The notes: generated by a model not told the origin, from the letters alone. A DNA stretch of 64,000 nt from Clitoria ternatea (GCA_037962975.1 CM075669.1:81698001-81762000), one strand, 5' to 3'. Positions 23,439 to 36,082 are shown, numbered from the stretch's first letter. Made by a program: numbers and translations.

Positions 23439-26400
23439 CAATAATAAGTATAAAGATAAGACCAAACATTAAAATAATTAATACTAATAAACAAGAAAGT
23501 AGTGATAATAATAAAAAATAAAAATAATGATTATAATAATAAAATAATATTAATAGAAATAGTAAGAGTAAACAGTCAATTCAGTTTGAACTATTTTTAA
23601 CACTAAAAAAGACCCCTCATGACCAATACGGTAGCAAAATTGATTTATTTGGTATCTCGGGAAGAGTATCAAGCTAGCACTTGCCAACAGCTTGTTATGC
23701 TATCTCCCTTCAACCCTTTGAGCAAAATGCAGCACAAAAAAAAGAATCCATACCAACCCATTGTCTCCAACATCCCATACAAACTAAGTATGAGATCACC
23801 CAAAGGACACCTTCAGCATCCAGGGGTCATGTACTGACCATAGAACCCTGTTCAAAAGGTGGAACGCATTAGCTACCATTTCTCAGGTTGGACAGTAAAG
23901 GTTGGACTTGGAAGGGTAATCACTCATTTTTAAAAATCAGTATTCTTATCTTATGACCAGAGACCAATTTGATGACCACAATCTTGGGGGCACTATGTTG
24001 GTGATCACCCTATATTTGATTACCAAATTGACTATTTACTCGAAATAATAATCTCTAACTCAGCCCTACCCTTAAGGTAGAATTTATTCTAGGCCAACAT
24101 GATAGGATAGGCAACATGATAAACTTATTATATCCTGTAAGTACAACAAACATCATGATAAGATAGGTAACATAAGTTTATTCTGTTGGCACAACAAACA
24201 TCAGATTAAGATAGAATATGAGACAACTTATCATATTGTGAAAGAACTAGAGCCTGCCAAGATCAAGGAACAAAAGAATGTATCAACAATGTGCATCAAT
24301 TATCGGACACTACAATGTGTTGGAGAACAAGCTAAGGAGCTCCATTCAGGTTTTAGGTTTTGGTATATAGGGAAAATGAAGACTCTGAATGGGGTGGGTA
24401 TTATTGCTGATAATGAATGATAAAAGAATGTGGTAGAAATACGAAGGACTAGGGATCAGATCTTATCCTTAATATTGATTGTTGGTAAGGAGACCATCAA
24501 TATCACAAATCACAAGTGCATATGCACCTCACTATGTTAGCTCAGAAGGATGGATAAAAAATCATAAATTGTAGAATTATAACACACATCGTAAAATTCT
24601 ACTAAGAATGGAAAATTAAATTTAACTATACAACTATATAATTGAATTAGAATAATGCAAATATTGTTTCCCAAAAAATCATATCATTTTCAAATAGTGC
24701 ATGAGGAATAATATTAAAATTAAAATTAAAACTAAAGGATGTGAGAGGACGTTATAGAGACCAAGTCAGTGATGTCATTTGCACTTAGGGCGTCAGTGAT
24801 TGAGAGAAGTTCGTGTGTGAGACTGAGAGGCAGAGACTTTTAGAGTATTGTTTTGAGCTTCTAGTGGCAGAAATGTTGAAGTCGTGCATATTACATCCCT
24901 ACATGATTTTAAACAATTTAAAAAATAGGGTTTTCTATTTTTTTTTAAAGGTGACCCGCAAACCCGACCTGAAATCTTGGGTTTTAGAAACAAACAGAAG
25001 CTCCACTTGACCAGGTTCCAAAGACGCCCGTTCTCAAACTTCGCTACATTTCTACGCTCCGAATCAGTGATTCCATAAGTTCCAACCAAAAGACAATTCT
25101 GATTGAATCTTGACACAAACCGTTCAAAAAATCACAACACTGTCCAATACTACGTGTCAAATCGCGTTTTTGACAACGATGGTTAGAAATATTCCACAAT
25201 GTGAGAAAATTTTCATTGGAGGGGCTAATGGTGGTTTAGAGGATCCCTTCTTTGCTACAATCTTTTTGCATTAATAACCCGTCGTTCATTCATGTAAAAA
25301 TTTCCAGCATCCAGAGAAAGTACAATATGCCATAGTTTCACACTCTTACCTTTAAAAATGTGGTAGTGAGATCATCTATATCAGAAAGAGATCTTACATC
25401 ATCCTCCTGCAATGTGAAAATAACAATTAGTTTGTAGAAATACTAGTATCATTCTGCCAAATTAAACTTTTATGATGTCCCCCATTGGCTAGAAAGATTC
25501 CAATATTGCAGGTACAGCCACAATGTCTGTTTTGTTTGGTGTTGTAGTACCAAAGACAGTAGTATCTGCAAAATTAAACTGTCGTGATGTTCCCCATATT
25601 GGTGATGAAAATGAAATGCCCATTTTGTTTGGTGATGTTATGATCTACTCTCTCAACAATCTTCAATACATTGTCTTTAGTACAACATCACCAAACGGAA
25701 CAAACATTGTATCCCCAAATTTCATTTAGAGAAAAATAAAAGAACAATAACTAAAATGCTTCTAGTTCCTTTCCATGGTTGTTGCATGTTATAAACTAGC
25801 AGCTCAACCCCCCAAAAAATATTTGGACTTTGGTAAATAAACCACGTAAAAGCATGAATGAAATTAGAAGCACCGCTTAGATGAATAGGGAAAACATGAG
25901 CAGTTGAACCATTCTCATAAGATCAAAATGACTACTATAGTGTCACAAAGTTACTAGACACAGTATTTCAAAATTTACAAAAGATGCATCAAGAAGATTG
26001 AAAAATAACCTCTTCTTTATTGAGAAAGTAATCTTCCTCAATGAACTCAACAGCAGGCGTAGGCATAGAGTCATCTTCATCTCCTAACCCTCCCAGCTCA
26101 ATTTCCGCAGTAACATCTTTACCGAAGAATGCATATTGTGATGCATCAAACACTTCACCTTCTGTAGAAGGGAAGAAAATCGAGTCAAACACATTTCAGC
26201 AACTTCTTTTATAACTGTTTATTAACATACATAAAATAACTAAACTAACCTATTGATTATAAATATAATAGGTCACATTGATCTCAAAAGTGTTAAAAAC
26301 ACACCATAACAAAATGTAATCTTTCAGTAATACAATCAAGAAATACTAATAAACTCTTCTATAGTCCACGGCTATCTACTAAACCCACCAACAGCAAGAA

Positions 26401-26905
26401 CCATAAGATAACAATAAAAAATAAACTAAAAAATCCAAGAAATATTCCAAACTGAGCGTTGCAATAAAACTTTTCAAATTAACAAAAATCGCTAAACCCT
26501 AGCTCAAACGTTTCAAAAACGCACCACCTGAAACCCTTCAAAATTCACCGTGTTGCTGCGAACTTAAAACAATAAACAAAAACAAACAAGAAAAATTAAA
26601 ATGCAGAGCTGAAATTCAATTTAATATTTTCGTGATCAAACTCCCAGATCTACATGCAGGAGCTGAATCAAGGAACCGTGAGAAAATCAGAAGCTAATCA
26701 GAATGATAATAACCATGGAAGAAAATGAGCAATAAGAATTTTATGCAAAAATATTAATATAATAATACAAGAGAGTATCAAAAGGGAAAAAGAAAAGAAA
26801 TGAAACAGAGTAAGAGAGAAAGGCACCTTCGGAAGCATGTCGTAAGAGGTTATTATGATGATGTTGGGTGTTGGAAGGAGAAGGAGCGTGGCTCTCACCA
26901 TCCAT
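17715..26905 (-). CDS. PAT1: PAT1-type mRNA decapping activator, five coding exons
   Basis: Exons (minus strand) are 26905-26827, 26161-26010, 25406-25350, 21056-20993 and 20017-17715, stop TGA. All boundaries are GT-AG and keep frame, giving 884 residues. PAT1 proteins bridge the LSM1-7 ring, the decapping enzyme and a DEAD-box helicase in cytoplasmic P-bodies, promoting decapping of deadenylated mRNA. Residues about 31-42 are FDASQYAFFGKD, the conserved N-terminal motif. The middle is Gln/Ser/Pro-rich and disordered. KYMTSDEIESILRMQLAVTH lies near residue 462. The helical C-terminal domain runs from about 575 to 884. Residues 131-193 and 194-254 are a tandem repeat (NWFD-H-YDSE, GKRWSS-PHSS, LQESRPLYRTSSYP). 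The start MDGES was chosen because it leads in frame into exon 2; an upstream ATG at 26953 would add a hydrophobic stretch and is less likely. Confidence 0.9.
21540..22790 (-). mobile_element. Probable LTR-retroelement relic in PAT1 intron 3
   Basis: On the minus strand, ATATCA followed by ATTAGTATCAGAGCTTTGATG near 22529-22509 looks like an LTR end and an initiator-Met tRNA primer site with one mismatch. At the other end CACCTTGAGGACAAGG and GAGGAGTATTG (about 21815-21780) resemble a pol end and a polypurine tract, followed by TTAAGTAACCCCC and a CCATAAATAAG TATA-like motif near 21680. The two proposed LTRs do not align convincingly by eye, so this is tentative. Confidence 0.35.
21912..22306. 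repeat. Imperfect tandem duplication of about 195 bp
   Basis: 21912-22097 and 22107-22306 share TCAAGCCC-CCTGGGTT, ATCCAATCTTTT, AGAGTATCATTGCCTC-type and AAATGGTAGAAGTTGAT blocks in the same order, at roughly 85 % identity by eye. Confidence 0.8.
22795..22955. repeat. AAT-rich simple repeat
   Basis: Degenerate (AAT)n with AAAC and AATAAT interruptions. Confidence 0.9.
23101..23386. repeat. Perfect 143-bp tandem duplication
   Basis: The unit starting ATTTATCTCTTCATTAACAT at 23101 and ending AACTAAAAGAGT at 23243 is repeated without a visible change at 23244-23386. It lies in PAT1 intron 3. Just upstream, 22955-23040 has CTCCATCTATTTTATAAGACCAC-type sequence common in small plant DNA transposons. 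Confidence 0.93.
23395..23590. repeat. AAT/ATA microsatellite
   Basis: A pure AAT run of about 35 bp begins near 23405, followed by a looser AT-rich stretch. Confidence 0.9.
25520..25710. mobile_element. Inverted-repeat (MITE-like) element in PAT1 intron 2 region
   Basis: Left arm 25520-25559 (ACAATGTCTGTTTTGTTTGG then TGTTGTAGTACCAAAGACAG) and right arm 25668-25710 (ending CAAACATTGT) are inverted repeats over about 40 bp with a few mismatches. A third, shorter TTTTGTTTGGTGATGTTATG copy lies inside at 25623. At 191 bp with no coding potential it looks like a MITE or a folded-back duplication. Confidence 0.6.
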
Positions 26906-29900
26906 GAATGAGAAGAAGAAAGAGAAAAGGCAAAGGATGGAGATTGAGAGCACTTTGAGAAGGTGTGATGAATTGCTGTGGTGGAAAAGAATGAAGGATC
27001 GCGAAATCGAATGGGGTTTGGATTTTCAGAGAGGAACCCTACCAGCGAGAGGATGTGCTCCGCTATGGTTGAGGTAGCGTACCTAATTTTTCCTTTTTTA
27101 ATTTTGCCCAGGCAACATTTTTCAACGTAATTATTGAGCTTAATTACAATTATTTTAATATAATAATAATGATGATGCGGAAATAAATTTTTTTTAAAAA
27201 TCTTTAATCCTCATTATTTTAAGTGGAATCTTATAAGGACCCATTAAATTGGTAGCATGAGAAGGATAAAATAAACATATTGTTATTTTGTGTTTGTTGA
27301 GTCAATTTCACATGATAATACTATCCTCTTCAAATTGATAGAATGGGATAAAGATCTTTTTTTCTCATTTCACTCCTATTATAATATTCACTGGTATTTA
27401 CGCATTCTTTCTTTTTTCTTTCTCCATCAAATATAATTGCACTAGCACAAAACTTCTTCCTTTTTCTTATTTTTTGTGATTTTTGTCATTGTCGTTCTTG
27501 TTCTCAACGAGAATGTAAAACACAAAAACCCTATAGAACTTTCTTAGGATAATTAGGTTTGTATTACTCTCAGATGGTGATACTTGAATTACAAATGGGG
27601 AGCCTTAAGCCTTTTATACAATGATTAAAAAGGAAAGAAAATAGGCCTCTGATCCAGGCCCAAAGTGCGATGGAGAAAATCGTATCTTGCCCAAATTAAG
27701 GGGATTTTGGTTACTCTTTATCCTTGCCTGAAAGAGAGTGGGAGAGGGGATAGTGTGGGCCCCTTCCCGATCGGGGGATTAAGAGCCTCTCAGTCACGAG
27801 CCTCAGGCGTAGAGTTGGGTCGAGTGACTAAGTGCCAAGTTGAAAATGTTTCCTATGGGGATTGTTGTCGAGTGACCTTTTCCGGGTGTGTGATACCGGG
27901 TGAGCTAATTCTCCGAGTGATCATAGAGAAGTACTCTGTCTAAGTGAGTAGGTGTCGTATTGGAATCTTCTTAGGTTGATTGTTGTTAAGAGGCTCTCAG
28001 ACGAAGAAATTACTCTGAGTGAAGGGGTCAATCCATGGGATCTAGGGATGATCCAATTCAAATGAAATGATTCCCTAACTTCGGGAGCGTTAGTTCGAGT
28101 GCAATGGATATTCAAGTGAGAACTATGCCAAGTATGGTGGCTTATTCAGAAAAGAACCGTTCTAGGTGTGAGAGCTCATCCAAGATAGAACCATTCTGAG
28201 TGTGATGGTTTTCTGAGGGAAATGACTCAACCATTCCTAATGCAGTATGTGTCTAGTAAGTGTTAACCATCATTTCTTTTCCCCAAAATGTTTGTGCCTG
28301 TCTGTATTGTAATGATGAGAAGTTTGTGTCCCTAGGCTATTGAATGTGCCTCTTGGTTTTGGGGGCACTACTTCGAAAATGACAAACTTTATTGCAATGT
28401 GTCAAGGACAATTATTCTTGAAGAGTCATCATGAGATCGTGGATGTTAGAGGTGTCCAAAAGGTTTCAAACAATGAGATCCGTGATTTAAAATGTTTACA
28501 AAAGCCTATATATAGCCTTGCTTGATTTCATTTTTGCTTTCTACTACCATTGTTCTTTGCCTTCCACTGTTATTGCCTTTTGCTCTCTGTTTCCTTAGAG
28601 TGTCTCCAACTCTTGCCTTTGTTTCCTTCTCCTTTGAGTTCCCTTCCTTAGAAAGGTTAGTGTCCTTCATCTCACCTCTAAGGTTTTATGCAAGTATTTT
28701 GGTCGGAAACCTTCAATTTCTCTTTTTTTTCTACTTCTTTCAAGCCAAGATTTTCAAAGCTAAGGTCCCAGTTGGTTGGGTTTCTTTGAGCAGGGTCATT
28801 GGGCGTCCCTGACGTGGACTTTTGACCCGTCGTACAAGAATTTCAAGAGTCTTTTTTGATGGTTCAGAGTCAAACTTAAAAGGGGGTTGAATAAGTCTTA
28901 ATTCATTTTTTGCACGGACTTCGAACAGTAAAGATTTTTCGAACAGACCCTTAGAGTAAGGAAATAAAGAGAGAGTCACACAAAAGATTTATACCAGTTC
29001 ACTTCCAAAGCATAAGCTACGTCTAATACCTTCAGACCTGTAGGATTTTCACTATTGTAAAAACATCTTTAACAACAACAGCACCAGACTAATGCCACAA
29101 GTATTCTTGACTCCAGCCACTTCTAGCTTAAAGCCAAGTATTATTTCAACAAGCTACTCCTGGCTCTAAACACCCAAGTATTCTTTTAAAAGCCTCTTCA
29201 GGCCACAAAGTGTTTCCCACTTATACTACAAGCTGGTGAACAACACCAGACACAATACACCAAGGAGAGTGAAAAAGATAGTTGTGTTATAACAAATAAC
29301 TTGACGTACAAAGATATGAAGTGTTAAGACAGGTACGTTGAGTTATAGACTGCAATAAGTCAAGGTCTGCTAGAAGTAAAACTACAAAGAAGACTTATAC
29401 AAAAGATACAAGAACTTAGAAACTTAGGAACTTTTATAGTGAAAGTCTTTCAGACTTTTGGTTCTTGTAAGTAAGAGATCAAAGAATGTTCAATGTGTCA
29501 ACCATTTCACGTTTTGATATGATCTCGTATTGATAAACTTCCATGAAATAATCGTTGATTCAACCATTGAAGAAAATGGATTCATTGATCTTTTCAAAGA
29601 CAAGATAAGCGTGTATTTGCAGGGCCTGAATCTATCATCCCTCAGTGATATATACCAAAAAGGTTTGCCTCAGTAGTATTTATCAAAAGTTGTCTATTTG
29701 CTTATCCATTTTAAGCAATTGGGTGCATCTTTATAGTTATTGACCTTTAGGCTTTCTAATCTGTTCAGGTTCAGCTTTTTCTGTCATTTTGGGATATGCG
29801 AGGCAAATTTCTTGGTTGATGCGAACTGTGCTTCAACTTTTTCATTTGTTACCTTTTCAAATGATAGACTTAGAATTGATATATGAAAGTTCTTGTTGTC

Positions 29901-30165
29901 CCTTATTAAGAAAGGAATTTTTTTTTCAAACGCATTTAAAGGGAAAAGAGTGAATATCCTAAGGTCTATAGCTTTATTGAGGCTTGATTCAATGATGCCT
30001 TTTATGAGTATATACTATTCATTTTAAGAGTGATTTTGAGTTTACTGACTCCCCATGTTTCCTGCAACTAGAGCATTACAAACTTTCTTGACATACTAAT
30101 CAAAGAAGTTAGAGAAACTATACGGACAGACTTCATTTTAACAAAGAGTCTTGATGGGTGTTATT
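26906..30165. other. Intergenic spacer with retroelement debris
   Basis: The first 200-300 bp should hold the PAT1 promoter and 5' UTR, but no convincing TATA box was picked out. 27100-27480 is AT-rich. 27500-28800 has mixed composition and resembles LTR or leader DNA without clear boundaries. No gene is supported. Confidence 0.4.
28850..30165. other. Possible copia LTR or untranslated fragment
   Basis: The wording AAAAGGGGGTTGAATAAGTC at about 28877, with a following A/C-rich stretch (AGTTCACTTCCAAAGCATAA, ACGTCTAATACC), resembles SIRE-like copia ends of legumes as I remember them. No second copy, target duplication or coding block is present, so this is a weak call. Confidence 0.3.
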
Positions 30166-30253
30166 TGCAACATCTCATTTTCAACACAAATAGAAAATAG
30201 ATATTAATATATCTTTAATGAGAAATACTTACTATTAGTTAGTTTATTATTAT

Positions 30254-31058
30254 TGACCCTGTCTGGATACCGGACCCCAAAGTTATGACGTCAGTGTGAC
30301 CTCTTAAAGGAGCATCTGGTGTCACAGGAAGACAGTGCCGCAACGGACATCCGTTGTCACTGTATCTGTCCTTACTTCATTAAATGATTCATCAGTCCTC
30401 TCTACGACAGATACCTTATCCGTTCTCATTTCCATGACGTGTATAACCGTTTGCCTCAGGATCACTATGAGATAAGAGTTCCTTATAACTTATCAGCGAA
30501 GATACCCTGCATAGCGGAATGTGTCTATGTCAATTACCTCAAAGAGTAAGTACAATTGTCAGCGAAATATGCGGAAAGGTGATTATCCTTCATCCCTATC
30601 ATAGGATCGTACTCTGATAATTGACCTACCCCCCTGACACACTCTGAGTACTGAGTCATCTTGATTGACACACTCAACATGCTATCAGAACCAAGGGGCC
30701 CACTTACATCCAACGATTCATTTCCTACGTTCAACTATAAATATCATGTTCCAATACACATGCAAGGTTACGTTGTTTTATCTTAAATTTTACTATTGCA
30801 TTGCTTGAGTATTCATTGAGTTACCTATACTCCTCTAACTTGAGCGTCGGAGAATCTTCGCAGGTGGCACCACCTTTCGCCCCCTTCAATGCGAAACACT
30901 GGTGTGAAGGATCTCCAGGACAACAAGATCGGTTTCTCCCACTGAGAGGCTGGATTACAATACCGGATACCCACTGTACCGGTGTATAAACCCTAAGTCA
31001 CCTGCACTCTTGTAGCTGGTCCCACACCAGATCCTAGACCCCGGTTCAGACCAGTTCA
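30254..31058 (+). repeat. 5' LTR of the right Tat element
   Basis: 805 bp, TATA box TATAAATA at 30736-30743. About 95 % identical by eye to the 3' LTR, with most differences in the first 150 bp being transitions. Confidence 0.93.
30736..30743 (+). promoter_or_regulatory. TATA box of the right Tat LTR
   Basis: CAACTATAAATATC; the 3' LTR has TATAAATA at 56719-56726. This should be the core promoter for genomic RNA. Confidence 0.65.
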
Positions 31059-31059
31059 T

Positions 31060-31077
31060 TGGCACGCCCAGTGGGAC
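31060..31077 (+). promoter_or_regulatory. Primer binding site of the right Tat element
   Basis: TGGCACGCCCAGTGGGAC begins one base after the LTR end CCAGTTCA. TGG at the start (pairing with tRNA 3' CCA) and the position identify the minus-strand primer site. The tRNA species is not assigned. Confidence 0.65.
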
Positions 31078-31121
31078 TCGTTAGAGTTATTCCCACTTTT
31101 CGTAGAAGTTTGGTTGTCAGA

Positions 31122-31533
31122 ATGGAAGGTGATGGACGTGATTTTGTTGATGGTCATGTGGAGGACATGATCCACCAGCAGACTGGGAGGAGACTCGTCT
31201 TCGAATCTCCTGTCACCAACACCCGAAGGATGGTACCAGCGGCAACCCCTGACCCTCGTGATGAAGTCATTAGGCAACTCAGGGAGGAGTTGATGGAGCT
31301 AAAGCGGGAGAAGAGAGGAGCTGGGGACAGGGTGACGTCCCATGTAGAATAGGCTCACCATGCATCTGTGAGGGAAAGATCTACGACCCTCTAGTACTTG
31401 AAAATCCCTACGTACAAGGAGAGGGAACAGACCCAAGACTCTGGTGATAGAGTCAGTACCAGGAGAAGGGAGCAAGCAGTGGTGACCTCTGGAACGTATA
31501 GACTCAGTGTTCCTTTCTCGAGGAGACTCATGA
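31122..31533 (+). pseudogene. Tat gag, N-terminal part, cut by the Tekay insertion
   Basis: The frame opens at ATG 31122 (MEGDGRDFVDGHVEDMIHQQ) and runs to the insertion point at 31533. It is charged and coiled-coil-like around DEVIRQLREELMELKREK. Two in-frame TAG codons (31350 and about 31393) interrupt it; both could be former CAG. The conserved block that begins with FSRRLM just before 31533 continues on the far side of the insertion at 45575 in the same frame. Confidence 0.8.
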
Positions 31534-31889
31534 TGAGACACCCCAGAAATCAGAGTAAATTTTTCGTGTTTTTAGAAAATACCTGGATCTATAATAAGCC
31601 ACTCCCATATATGAAGATATGAGAGGGTAAATTTAAAAGGATTAACTTTAAGAAAGTTCCTCAATTAAAACAGCGGAAGGAAAATTGAGCACATGAATAA
31701 ATGTGATTCTGTTTTAAGAAATCGACCCCTGGGAATTAATAAAACCCAATTTTGCACTTAAGGTATCCATAAAACAATGTGGGTTCAAGTCTCAGTTTTT
31801 AGAAAGGAAAGAAATTAATTGGGATAGTGCATTTCTTGGCATTACAGGAGTAACAGGGCGAAAAGGAAAAAAAAAGAGTAACAGGGGCG

Positions 31890-33190
31890 TCATCTCGCTC
31901 AAGCGGAGTCCGACTCGCTTGAGCGAGACACCCATGCCTCGTTTGGGCGAAGCCAGCGAGTCTTGAGCGGAATGCGTCCAGACTCGAATTTATGATAGAC
32001 TCGCTTGGGTGAGACTTACTCGCTTAAGCGAAACACTCTCGGGGTCAAGCCTATACCCACTCGCATAATCAGAATCTTCAAGACTTAAATTTTTACTCAG
32101 CAAACCCCTCCAAATTCGACTCCCCTTACACGGGTTGTCACTCGGTATTCTTCTCCAAAAACTGACTCAAAGCACTCGGATTCTCACTCGGTAGAGTCTT
32201 CCTGAAACTAACTCAAAGTACACAGATTCACCACTCAGCAAGATCCCCTGACTGAGCCATCATTCACTCAATCCCTACTCGGCAACAGCAGTCCAAACCG
32301 AGTCCTCCCTCACACAACATCCACTCGGTAAATTCACTCCAAGTCCGAGACTTCACCCACTCGGTGGTTCACTCGGGAAACTTCCCAGAAACCGACTTAC
32401 TTTTGTTTGGTCATTCACTCGGAATCCCATTCAAAGACCAACTCATTGCCTGACTAGCGTTCACTCGGCATTTCATTACAAAGCCGACCTCCTCTCTTTT
32501 GCACTCGAGGAGAGTTATTCTTGAGAAATTCCTGGGCAACTCACACTGAGTATCACCAATCGGTGTTCTCTCACTCGGAGAATACAAGGTCGGAACACAC
32601 AACTCGGAATAAGTACACTGGACTCGGAAATTCCCCTTCGGAACTCCACTACCCAGATTATCACACTCAGGGGCCTCCTCACTCGGATTATGAACCCTTC
32701 CTCACTCGGAAAACTATGGCTCGGGCTTAAGTCACTCGGAATTCACTCGGAAATTCCACCACCTCTTAGTTTATTTCCAAAATCCTCAGTTAGACAGAAT
32801 TCATTCATAGACTTACCCACTCACCATCTAATGGCCTCGCTTGGGCGAATGCCATTCCTTAGGCCCTTTGCTTGAGCGGATTTCTTCCAGTAGCCAACCC
32901 CCTGATTCTCCTAGCATTTACGCTTGAGCGAATTGGCCATTCGCCTGAGCAGAGTCAGCCAGCAGCTAATCCCTTCACCCTCGCTCGGGTGAGACTCCAT
33001 TCGCCTGGGCGAAATTCCTCCAGAGAGCAAACACTGATACTGCGAAATTCCTCCAGAGAGTAAACACTGATACGGGGCAATTTCGCTTGAGCGAGATTCA
33101 ATCTCGCCTAAGCGAAATTGTCCAGAGACCAATTTCCTATCAGGTGTGGCTCTCGCTCGAGCGAGAATCCATCTCGCTTAAGCGAAACTA
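31890..33190. repeat. Paired TCGCTTGAGCGA-type palindromes in the Tekay LTR
   Basis: Variants of TCGCTTAAGCGA, TCGCTCGAGCGA and TCGCTTGGGCGA occur in clusters at 31890-32040 and 32826-33190, often as pairs about 20 bp apart (for example near 33150-33185). The other LTR has the same clusters at 41357-41500 and 42299-42655. The first cluster lies about 350-510 bp from the LTR 3' end. Confidence 0.85.
32130..32760. repeat. CACTCGG-rich segment of the Tekay LTR
   Basis: CACTCGG or ACTCGG recurs about every 25-40 bp, with CCGACTC-type words between. Copies are too diverged for a fixed period. The matching segment in the other LTR is at about 41600-42220. Confidence 0.75.
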
Positions 33191-36082
33191 CCAGACATCC
33201 TGCAGGACTCGAAATTCACACAACACAGCACACTAGAAATTGAACTTCACTCATTCTACAGACATGCATTATATATCAAACATCATTCAGAGCATTTAAA
33301 ACTGGTTCTGCATCAGCATACTCTTAAATTCCATTCAACTCTTCAAAATCATATATGTAAATTAATTCTTCATCTCATCAGCTTTATAAAAGAAATACTA
33401 AAATATAATTCTTCATCCATTCATCAACACATAGGAAATCTCAATTATAATTTAAACCTTTATACATACTTAGGGTCACCAATGAAAATGAGATATACAT
33501 ACAATTTCTCATTTTCTCCCATGACCCTCCAAAATCATCTATCAAGTAGACTTCCAAAATACACATTCATTACATATCCTACTACTCAAAATACATATGA
33601 TTACATACATCGTCGGCCAAGGCGCTTCCTATACACTAATTACCTCCACGGCCAAAATATACTTCAAAATGCTTACTCTTCCCATAATTGCCCTGCATCA
33701 CAAGTCTAAAATTGACAACATGGGAGAGTGAGTCTACATTCCAAAGGAATAAACATGAATACCAAGTGATTATGCATATAGGCTTCCACACATGTATACT
33801 TTGCACATCTATAATATTCATCATGACATATGCCAACACCATTTCACACAAAGCATACAAGCATATACATAATCACAATACTCAACCATTGAGTTATCGC
33901 AACAACTTTCAAATGGTATTTATACTTTTATGTTGTCTTAAATATATTTGTACCACCTCTCACAATCACCATCACCACCTTGGCATACTACCTTCTATAT
34001 GCAAATGCTCCTAACTAATGCATATGCACAAAGGATTATTTCAACAATTGCAGATCTGACTGTAGTAATTTCAACATCAACTGTGGGATTCAAGTGTGAT
34101 CTTTTAACCACACCCCTACTGCAGTAGTAAAATGTGTACAATTATTCTTTAAATTGCATGTATTCATCAATAGTTTTACTGGTACCAAACCGCATCGCCC
34201 ATCTTGCAACACTTGGCCATTTTCACCATGACCGCGGTACACAACATAATCAACATAGAGTGTTGCGGGCCAACCACGATTTATACCATGGCAGCTGTGA
34301 TCTCAAGGACAACCGGGGACACCTGCTCCTCAAGAGCCACCCCCCATAAGGGTCAACCACATATGGCTCCCCGAAGCACAACATGGGCAGCTTCGTGACT
34401 TATACACCAAGTCACAGGGGAAATATATCATGCTCGTGCACCGAGCCGCCCTCCCACTGGGCCAACCGGGGGAATCCCCTAAAATTCCAACACCGACAGC
34501 TATGCAGTATGCCATGGATGCAAATGCAATCATATGCATTCCTCACTCTATGCATCCTACACATGCCACTCATCCTCCAACATCGTCAACACCACAAGCT
34601 TTTATTAACATTGATTGTTCACAATAGTTTCAATCCTTGGGTGGCATTCTTTTTATTTTCAATCTCAACAAACAACATCAATAATCATATCACATTCATG
34701 GTAATACAACTTAATATAACACACCATAAATATTCTAAATGCACAAAAGCATGTTGCCAAACATATTACCTACATCACACCACAAGTCATCATTTCTTAC
34801 AACATTCAAGCAAGGCTAACATGCATAACACCATATACCACAATCAACTAACATTCAAAATCATGCATTTAGAATTTAGACTCCTCTCCTACCTCAAGAG
34901 AAGAATTCTGATGGATAAGACAATCCCGCCTCATCGTTCGGAATAGGTCCTACATTCACATTCATGTAAAACCTTAATCAATCAACTATTCAAATCATCA
35001 ATTCAATTCTATTTAGTCATATTCATATTTATAATGTCACAACATGTGTTAGACATGTTGTGGATATCATTTTTATTCTTTATTAGGCTTTGGAAATTCC
35101 TTCCCATTAAGCCACCATCATTAAATTTAAGGATTACAAGACAACCCTATCCCCCAAGCTTCACTAAACTCCTTCCACCATCATTCATATCTTTTAATAT
35201 CATACATTTCTCCATAAAACACATTCTCAAACTAACTTTAACTATTTTCCCCAAACTCCAAGGTTAGGGTTTTCTCCAAAACCCATCCACCTTCATTAAT
35301 ACATCATAAACCTTCACTTCTCACCATCATAAATGCACCAACAACCATTTTCCTCCCATAAATACCTGCATTTATGATACCCCATTCTAGGGCATGAGCA
35401 TTAAATGCTCTAATAAACACCTATGAACATGCATCTCCTTCCCAAAATCATAATACCCATAATATCAACATAAACCCATCCAAAAATGGTGGGAGAAGCT
35501 TACCTCACACCCAAAACAAATTGGGTTCAAGAAAGAAAGGGAGGCAACATGAAAATAAGAGGAAGGAGAAGGAAGAACCCTAAGCTTCCAAGTCCTCTTC
35601 AACGAAAAATTGAGAGGAAAAGAGTCACCACACAAACTCAAGGTTTTTGGGAGAAGAAGAGAGAAGAATGGAGGAAGATGAAGAGAAGAAGAAGTAAAGT
35701 ATATTTGCTCAAAGCTTCAGCGGTTTACACGTGAATAGAAGAAGGAAAGTTTGGTGTTTTGGGTTTATTTTAATTCCATCTATTAGAATTCATCGTTTTT
35801 GTCACTAACAGGCTCTTCGTTTGGGCTCAATACTTCATCCAAAAATTATTCCGAATGTATATTCAGATTCCCATTATTATTCTCTACAGCCCTGACCCGT
35901 ATCATCTCATTCTGAGATATTTGGTCCGACACCCATATCTCAACCGGGCTCATTTTCAGCTTAACCGATCTCCATAAATTACCAATGATTCCCAAAAATC
36001 TTAATTTAGATAAATTCAATTTATTGGAACCTTAAACAATTCATATTCAACTTATCAATATTTATTTCCCTTAATTAATCTT

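Larger units (their letters stand above)
21057..25349 (-). other. Large third intron of PAT1, repeat-filled
   Basis: The intron is 4293 bp, against 665, 603 and 975 bp for the other three. It contains a probable LTR-element relic, a 195-bp tandem duplication, a perfect 143-bp duplication and AAT microsatellites. Nothing in it looks like an additional exon. Confidence 0.75.

Noticed and set aside
24238..24420. 60-codon frame in PAT1 intron 3 as an extra exon or gene
   Set aside because: It lies on the opposite strand to PAT1 with no domain, and composition matches the surrounding spacer.
26741..26953. Upstream ATG at 26953 as the PAT1 start
   Set aside because: It would add a hydrophobic leader (MLSISILCLFSFFFSF) not expected in a cytoplasmic decay factor. 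The ATG at 26905 gives a typical acidic N-terminus. Not fully excluded without cDNA.
27665..28812. Frames of 60-96 codons as small genes
   Set aside because: No conserved domains, low-complexity or hydrophobic translations, and debris-like context. I could not support any of them.
34134..34627. Possible captured host gene fragment in the GC-richer part of the Tekay LTR
   Set aside because: The frames are short, His-rich and not conserved between the two LTRs, and no homologue is recognised.
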